Shown here: one piece after another, positions 6,325 through 8,806 of the stretch
How positions within the stretch are numbered: position 1 is the stretch's first letter
How the letters are laid out: each line of letters begins with the position of its first letter
NCBI GenBank assembly: GCA_003224135.1
Contig: QHYO01000053.1
Location: forward strand, 1-8,806
Direction of reading: 5' to 3'
Source: Acidobacteriota bacterium
GTDB lineage: Bacteria > Acidobacteriota > Terriglobia > Acidiferrales > UBA7541
DNA: 8,806 nucleotides
Position numbers and translations under genes: made by a program
The notes under the pieces: model-generated
Seen by the model: the letters and a program-made list of their open reading frames with translations, nothing else
What the model was told of the DNA's origin: nothing
Databases searched by the model: none

Positions 6325-6371
6325 TACCCATATGAGGGCAGATTACCGGCTAAAAGCCCCTCATATGGGTA
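6325..6371. repeat. Long inverted repeat with nested hairpin
   Basis: TACCCATATGAGGG (6325-6338) is repeated exactly as its reverse complement at 6358-6371. This gives a 14-bp perfect stem, with one further C-G pair (6339/6356) across a single bulged base. Inside the right part of the loop GGCT-AAA-AGCC (6348-6358) can form a smaller hairpin that competes with the outer stem. It lies 83 bp downstream of the PIN toxin stop and beside the antitoxin remnant. There is no T-tract on either strand, so it is not a standard intrinsic terminator. It could be a REP/MITE-like element end, a cruciform, or an mRNA-stabilising hairpin for the toxin transcript. Confidence 0.75.
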
Positions 6372-6453
6372 CGTTGAGATGGCTCGAAACGAGAAGCAGT
6401 TGAAGAGCATGAGGTAGTACAACTTTCGCCAGGTTCCCGGAAGAAACGTCCGA

Positions 6454-6867
6454 TCAGCCTGGTTCGGATGCAAGAATGATGAGGAATTGCCGGGGAAGAA
6501 TTGTACGGATGTCCTGGAACCGCTTGGGAAAGTGGCGGATATTGCCGGTAACGATGTAATCCGCTCGCGCTTCGAGAGCGCACTCAACGACCTTGTTGTC
6601 GTCGGGATCGCTTGTCACCTGAAGGTAGAACTTAGGAACGACCAGGATTGTTGCTTTTCTGACGAGCCGCATGGATTTCGAAATATCCCGGCGGGCAAGC
6701 CGAAAGCGCGGCCGGTTAAGAACTTGCTCGTACTCCGACAACAAAGCTTCCGAAACATAGCCTCGAAAAAATCTGGAAAAGAGCAGGTCAAAGATGAGTG
6801 ACGCGGGGCCCTCGAAACCCAAATGAGCGGAAATTACTACGTTCGTGTCCAGGACCGCCCTAATCAT
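6454..6867 (-). CDS. PIN-domain toxin (putative toxin-antitoxin system ribonuclease)
   Basis: This is a 137-residue PIN-domain protein, expected to be an Mg-dependent endoribonuclease toxin that cleaves cellular RNA when freed from its antitoxin. The fold is shown by MIRAVLDTNVVISA (D7, the first metal ligand), LLSEYEQVLNRPRF (E45), SDPDDNKVVECALEARADYI (D89/D90 and the later D103), and VTGNIRHFP. The last motif has asparagine N109 where many relatives have aspartate, a variation I believe is common in this subfamily. The length is normal and the C-terminus (RTILPRQFL) looks intact. The ATG at 6867 overlaps the antitoxin's 3' end by 8 bp, implying translational coupling with the antitoxin made first. 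A decayed relative lies about 400 bp further along. Confidence 0.88.
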   Translation of the reverse strand: MIRAVLDTNVVISAHLGFEGPASLIFDLLFSRFFRGYVSEALLSEYEQVLNRPRFRLARRDISKSMRLVRKATILVVPKFYLQVTSDPDDNKVVECALEARADYIVTGNIRHFPKRFQDIRTILPRQFLIILASEPG

Positions 6868-7156
6868 TCTTAACGCGGCGCTCGCGACGGTGCCGCTTTA
6901 TTTCAAGATTGATCGTGCGCAACGGGATACGGTCAAGGTCTTTGGTTTTGGCGGCGCGCCGAACCTTTTGTAGAACCAAGGGAGGCTTCCCGAAGTTTCG
7001 CAAATACTCTTCAACGCTCATAATGACTGCTTGAGGCTCGCCCCGTCTATCTACCACAAAGCGCTCCTTGTTCTGCCGTACCCGTTTCAGGATCTGCCCA
7101 AGCTGGGTCCGGGCGGTGAGCGCAGGCACTACTCTCAAGACTGGTTTCGTACCCAT
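6860..7156 (-). CDS. Phd/YefM-family antitoxin
   Basis: This is a 98-residue Phd/YefM-type antitoxin. These proteins bind and neutralise the cognate toxin through a C-terminal tail and repress their own operon through the N-terminal domain. The N-terminal half shows the family pattern: VVPALTARTQLGQILKRVRQ (helix), then ERFVVDRRGEPQAVIMSVEE and YL (strand, turn and helix). The C-terminal half is very basic (KRHRRERRVKND), as is common in tails that wrap the toxin. The start is ATG at 7156, with a purine-rich AGAGG about 13 bases upstream and a looser GGTAGG nearer. The gene lies 45 bp after prmC and overlaps the PIN toxin by 8 bp. An 18-bp palindrome upstream is a likely autoregulatory operator. 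Confidence 0.85.
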   Translation of the reverse strand: MGTKPVLRVVPALTARTQLGQILKRVRQNKERFVVDRRGEPQAVIMSVEEYLRNFGKPPLVLQKVRRAAKTKDLDRIPLRTINLEIKRHRRERRVKND

Positions 7157-7178
7157 AAACAGACCTACCTCTTGTGTC

Positions 7179-7196
7179 GAACTGATTAATTAGTTC
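7179..7196 (-). promoter_or_regulatory. Palindromic operator candidate of the toxin-antitoxin operon
   Basis: GAACTGATTAATTAGTTC is an 18-bp inverted repeat with one symmetric mismatch, centred on ATTAAT. It lies 23-40 bases upstream of the antitoxin ATG, inside the 45-bp gap after prmC. Phd/YefM antitoxins repress their own promoters at such palindromes. A weak promoter (TTGCGA at 7232-7227, TACTCT at 7209-7204, 17 bp apart, within the end of prmC) would start transcription at this site, but those hexamers are poor. Confidence 0.55.
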
Positions 7197-7201
7197 ACGC
7201 T

Positions 7202-8194
7202 TCAGAGTAGGGCATTCGAAGCGAATTCGCAAGCTTTTTCGCTCGAGAGAACGCGGGCAATGCCGGCGAGGTCATTCGTGACGCGAACATTGGTCCAGGC
7301 AGGTGAGTCGAGGAGCGGTTCGACCGCGGCACGAGAATTGTGACCGAGTTCGAGGATCAGGATTCCGCCGGGCTTGAGGTGGGCGAGGGACTGTGCGATG
7401 AGTTCGGCGTAGAGTTCGTAGCCCTCTTCGCCGCCGAACAGGGCGATTGCGGGTTCGTGTTCGCGGACTTCACGCGCCAGCGCCGCTGCTTCGCTACGGC
7501 CAACGTAGGGAGGGTTGCTTACAATAAGGTCAAAGAGAACCGAGCCCTGGTTCGTGATTCGTGATTCACGCGTTTGGCGCAGGCATCCTGCGCCTTCCAG
7601 CGTCGCGACACCTCCTGCCCCTGCAGTTGACAGTCCACTGAACAAGTCCGATTCGAGGAAGTGGATGCGGTCGACGACGCCCAAACGCACGGCGTTGCCT
7701 TCTGCGACCTTAAGCGCAGCGGGAGAAACCTCGAGCGCGTAGATGGACGCTGCGGGTAGTTCCGTCGCCAAAGCGATGGCGATACAGCCAGAGCCGGTGC
7801 CGACATCGGCGATGAAGAGCCCTTCGCCGGACATATTCGGCGATTCCTTTCTACGCAGGTCGCGGAGCGCGAGGCGGTCGAGCGCTACTTCGATGAGGTG
7901 TTCGGTTTCCGGACGCGGGATGAGAACGTCGGGTGTGACTCTAAATTCCAGTCCCCAGAATTCCTGCTTGCCAGTCAGGTGTTGGGTAGGAACTCCTGCG
8001 GCGCGTCGCTCAATCAGCGAGAAATAGCGTTGTGATTCGGATTCCGCCAAAGCGTACTCGGGATGCGCGTAAAGAGAGGTGCGCGTGCGGCTCGTGGCGT
8101 GGAGGAGCAGGAGTTCGGCGGCGAGGGTGTCGGAAGGAGTGTTCGCGGCGCGAAGTTGCGCGATTCCCAGTTTGAGTGCAGTGCGGATGTCCAT
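7202..8194 (-). CDS. prmC: Peptide chain release factor N5-glutamine methyltransferase
   Basis: PrmC (HemK) methylates the glutamine of the GGQ motif in release factors using S-adenosylmethionine. The order is canonical: an N-terminal helical domain, LIPRPETEHL (91-100), the SAM-binding loop VGTGSGCIAIALA (131-143), LFDLIVSNPPYV (220-231) with the catalytic NPPY at 227-230, and the C-terminal GGILILELGHNSRAAV. The 330 residues exceed the usual 280-300 because of two extra linkers: about residues 109-124 before the SAM loop, and 189-218 between DLFSGL and FDLIVSNPPY. Both coincide with palindromic DNA. The ATG at 8194 has only a weak GAAGAG directly before it. The gene follows prfA, whose product is its substrate, after 103 bp; this arrangement is common in bacteria. 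Confidence 0.95.
   Translation of the reverse strand: MDIRTALKLGIAQLRAANTPSDTLAAELLLLHATSRTRTSLYAHPEYALAESESQRYFSLIERRAAGVPTQHLTGKQEFWGLEFRVTPDVLIPRPETEHLIEVALDRLALRDLRRKESPNMSGEGLFIADVGTGSGCIAIALATELPAASIYALEVSPAALKVAEGNAVRLGVVDRIHFLESDLFSGLSTAGAGGVATLEGAGCLRQTRESRITNQGSVLFDLIVSNPPYVGRSEAAALAREVREHEPAIALFGGEEGYELYAELIAQSLAHLKPGGILILELGHNSRAAVEPLLDSPAWTNVRVTNDLAGIARVLSSEKACEFASNALL
7551..7594. repeat. Repeat and hairpin element embedded in prmC
   Basis: Two tandem TTCGTGA copies (7551-7564) run into the palindrome CGTGA-T-TCACG (7560-7570). This is followed by a perfect 8-bp hairpin, GGCGCAGG-CAT-CCTGCGCC (7576-7594). The whole block is read in frame and encodes part of a roughly 30-residue insert (GAGCLRQTRESRITNQ) in PrmC. 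The structure resembles small palindromic elements that invade genes in frame, but membership of a dispersed family needs a genome search. Confidence 0.6.
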
Positions 8195-8297
8195 CTCTTC
8201 AGAGAAGTTAAGGATAACCTAGAGATGCTCGCCCGGAAGAGGGTAGCTGAGGATGCGCTAGAGAGATCCCGGAAGACTCCCTTCCTTAGCGAGGGAA

Positions 8298-8806
8298 TCA
8301 GGCGTCGGCGAGTTCCTGCTTCAGGCGTTCGGCTTCGTAGTGGCCGGAGAGGCCGTCGACGAGAGGAGCGAGCTTGCCCTCCATGACGTCGGTAAGCTGG
8401 TGCAGCGTCAGACCGATGCGGTGATCGGTGACGCGATTTTGCGGGAAATTGTAGGTGCGGATTTTTTCGGAGCGGTCGCCGGTTTTGATTTGGCCTCGGC
8501 GTTCGGCACCGAGCGCTGCTTGCTGCTTTTCGAGCTCCAACTCGTAGAGACGCGAACCGAGAGCGCGCATGGCCTTGGCACGATTCTTGATTTGCGATTT
8601 CTCGTCCTGCTGCGAAACCACCAGGCCGCTGGGAATGTGCGTGATGCGCACTGCGGAGTAAGTGGTGTTGACGGACTGGCCGCCGGGCCCGGAAGAACAG
8701 AAAGTGTCGATGCGAAGATCCTTCGCTTCAATCTTGATATCGATTTCGTCGGCTTCGGGCAGGACAGCGACCGTGGCGGCGGAAGTGTGAATGCGGCCCT
8801 GGGTTT
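8298..8806 (-). CDS. prfA: Peptide chain release factor 1, C-terminal half (partial, runs off right edge)
   Basis: RF1 recognises UAA and UAG stop codons and triggers peptide release. The last 168 residues of about 360 are present; the N-terminus and the codon-reading PxT loop lie beyond the right edge. The catalytic loop [20 protein letters not shown] contains the universal GGQ, whose glutamine is the target of the downstream PrmC. It is followed by [20 protein letters not shown] and the RF1-type ending [15 protein letters not shown]. That HRIGLTL sequence distinguishes it from RF2. The protein ends with the stop TGA at 8300-8298. The 103 bp to prmC hold no obvious terminator, so the two genes are probably co-transcribed. 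Confidence 0.95.
   Translation of the reverse strand, partial: TQGRIHTSAATVAVLPEADEIDIKIEAKDLRIDTFCSSGPGGQSVNTTYSAVRITHIPSGLVVSQQDEKSQIKNRAKAMRALGSRLYELELEKQQAALGAERRGQIKTGDRSEKIRTYNFPQNRVTDHRIGLTLHQLTDVMEGKLAPLVDGLSGHYEAERLKQELADA

Noticed and set aside
6321..6377. Inverted repeat considered as an integron attC site
   Set aside because: The outer core sequences (RYYYAAC and GTTRRRY) are not present in the required positions and no integrase or cassette array is visible.
8232..8276. CCCGGAAGA occurring twice between prmC and prfA
   Set aside because: It is a 9-bp direct repeat in a GC-rich spacer, with no further shared flanks or known meaning; plausible by chance.
1..8806. Looked for a CRISPR array, tRNA or rRNA genes, intact insertion sequences, prophage genes or a new multi-gene defence cluster
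   Set aside because: No regularly spaced repeats, cloverleaf-like sequence, transposase or phage motifs were recognised; apart from the TA patch the genes are ordinary chromosomal ones.

Overview
The window looks like chromosomal DNA of a soil-type Acidobacteriota (Terriglobia/Koribacter-like). I infer this from the moderately high GC, the style of the housekeeping proteins, a membrane-anchored SpoIIE-type phosphatase and a small secreted protein of a kind I associate with that group. No marker gene here fixes the taxonomy. Almost everything is on the minus strand; the one plus-strand gene is the small secreted protein.

Read along the minus strand from the right edge, the order is: the C-terminal half of release factor 1 (prfA), its methyltransferase prmC, an overlapping Phd/YefM antitoxin and PIN toxin pair, a 438-bp gap holding toxin-antitoxin debris and a long inverted repeat, and DNA polymerase IV (dinB). 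dinB converges tail to tail with the secreted-protein gene. After a 314-bp divergent spacer come a cupin protein, a two-helix membrane protein, an RsbU/SpoIIE-type phosphatase, a broken CCA-adding enzyme gene (cca) and the N-terminal third of Lon protease, which runs off the left edge.

The genes fall into a translation-termination pair (prfA and prmC, where PrmC methylates the GGQ motif of RF1), a mobile or defence-like toxin-antitoxin patch, a damage-tolerance polymerase, and a signalling/tRNA-maturation/proteolysis group. Regulatory sequence is readable in several places. A good sigma70-like promoter with a palindrome over its predicted start site precedes the cupin gene. An 18-bp palindrome precedes the antitoxin. 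A CRP/FNR-like palindrome lies between cca and lon.

The notable point is the number of lesions and insertions in a short stretch. cca has lost the segment before its RRDFTING motif and is out of frame. The secreted protein looks internally deleted. A HipB-like antitoxin N-terminus is joined out of frame to a PIN-toxin remnant. PrmC carries two extra linkers that coincide with palindromic DNA. I see no rRNA, tRNA, CRISPR array, intact insertion sequence or clear new multi-gene system.
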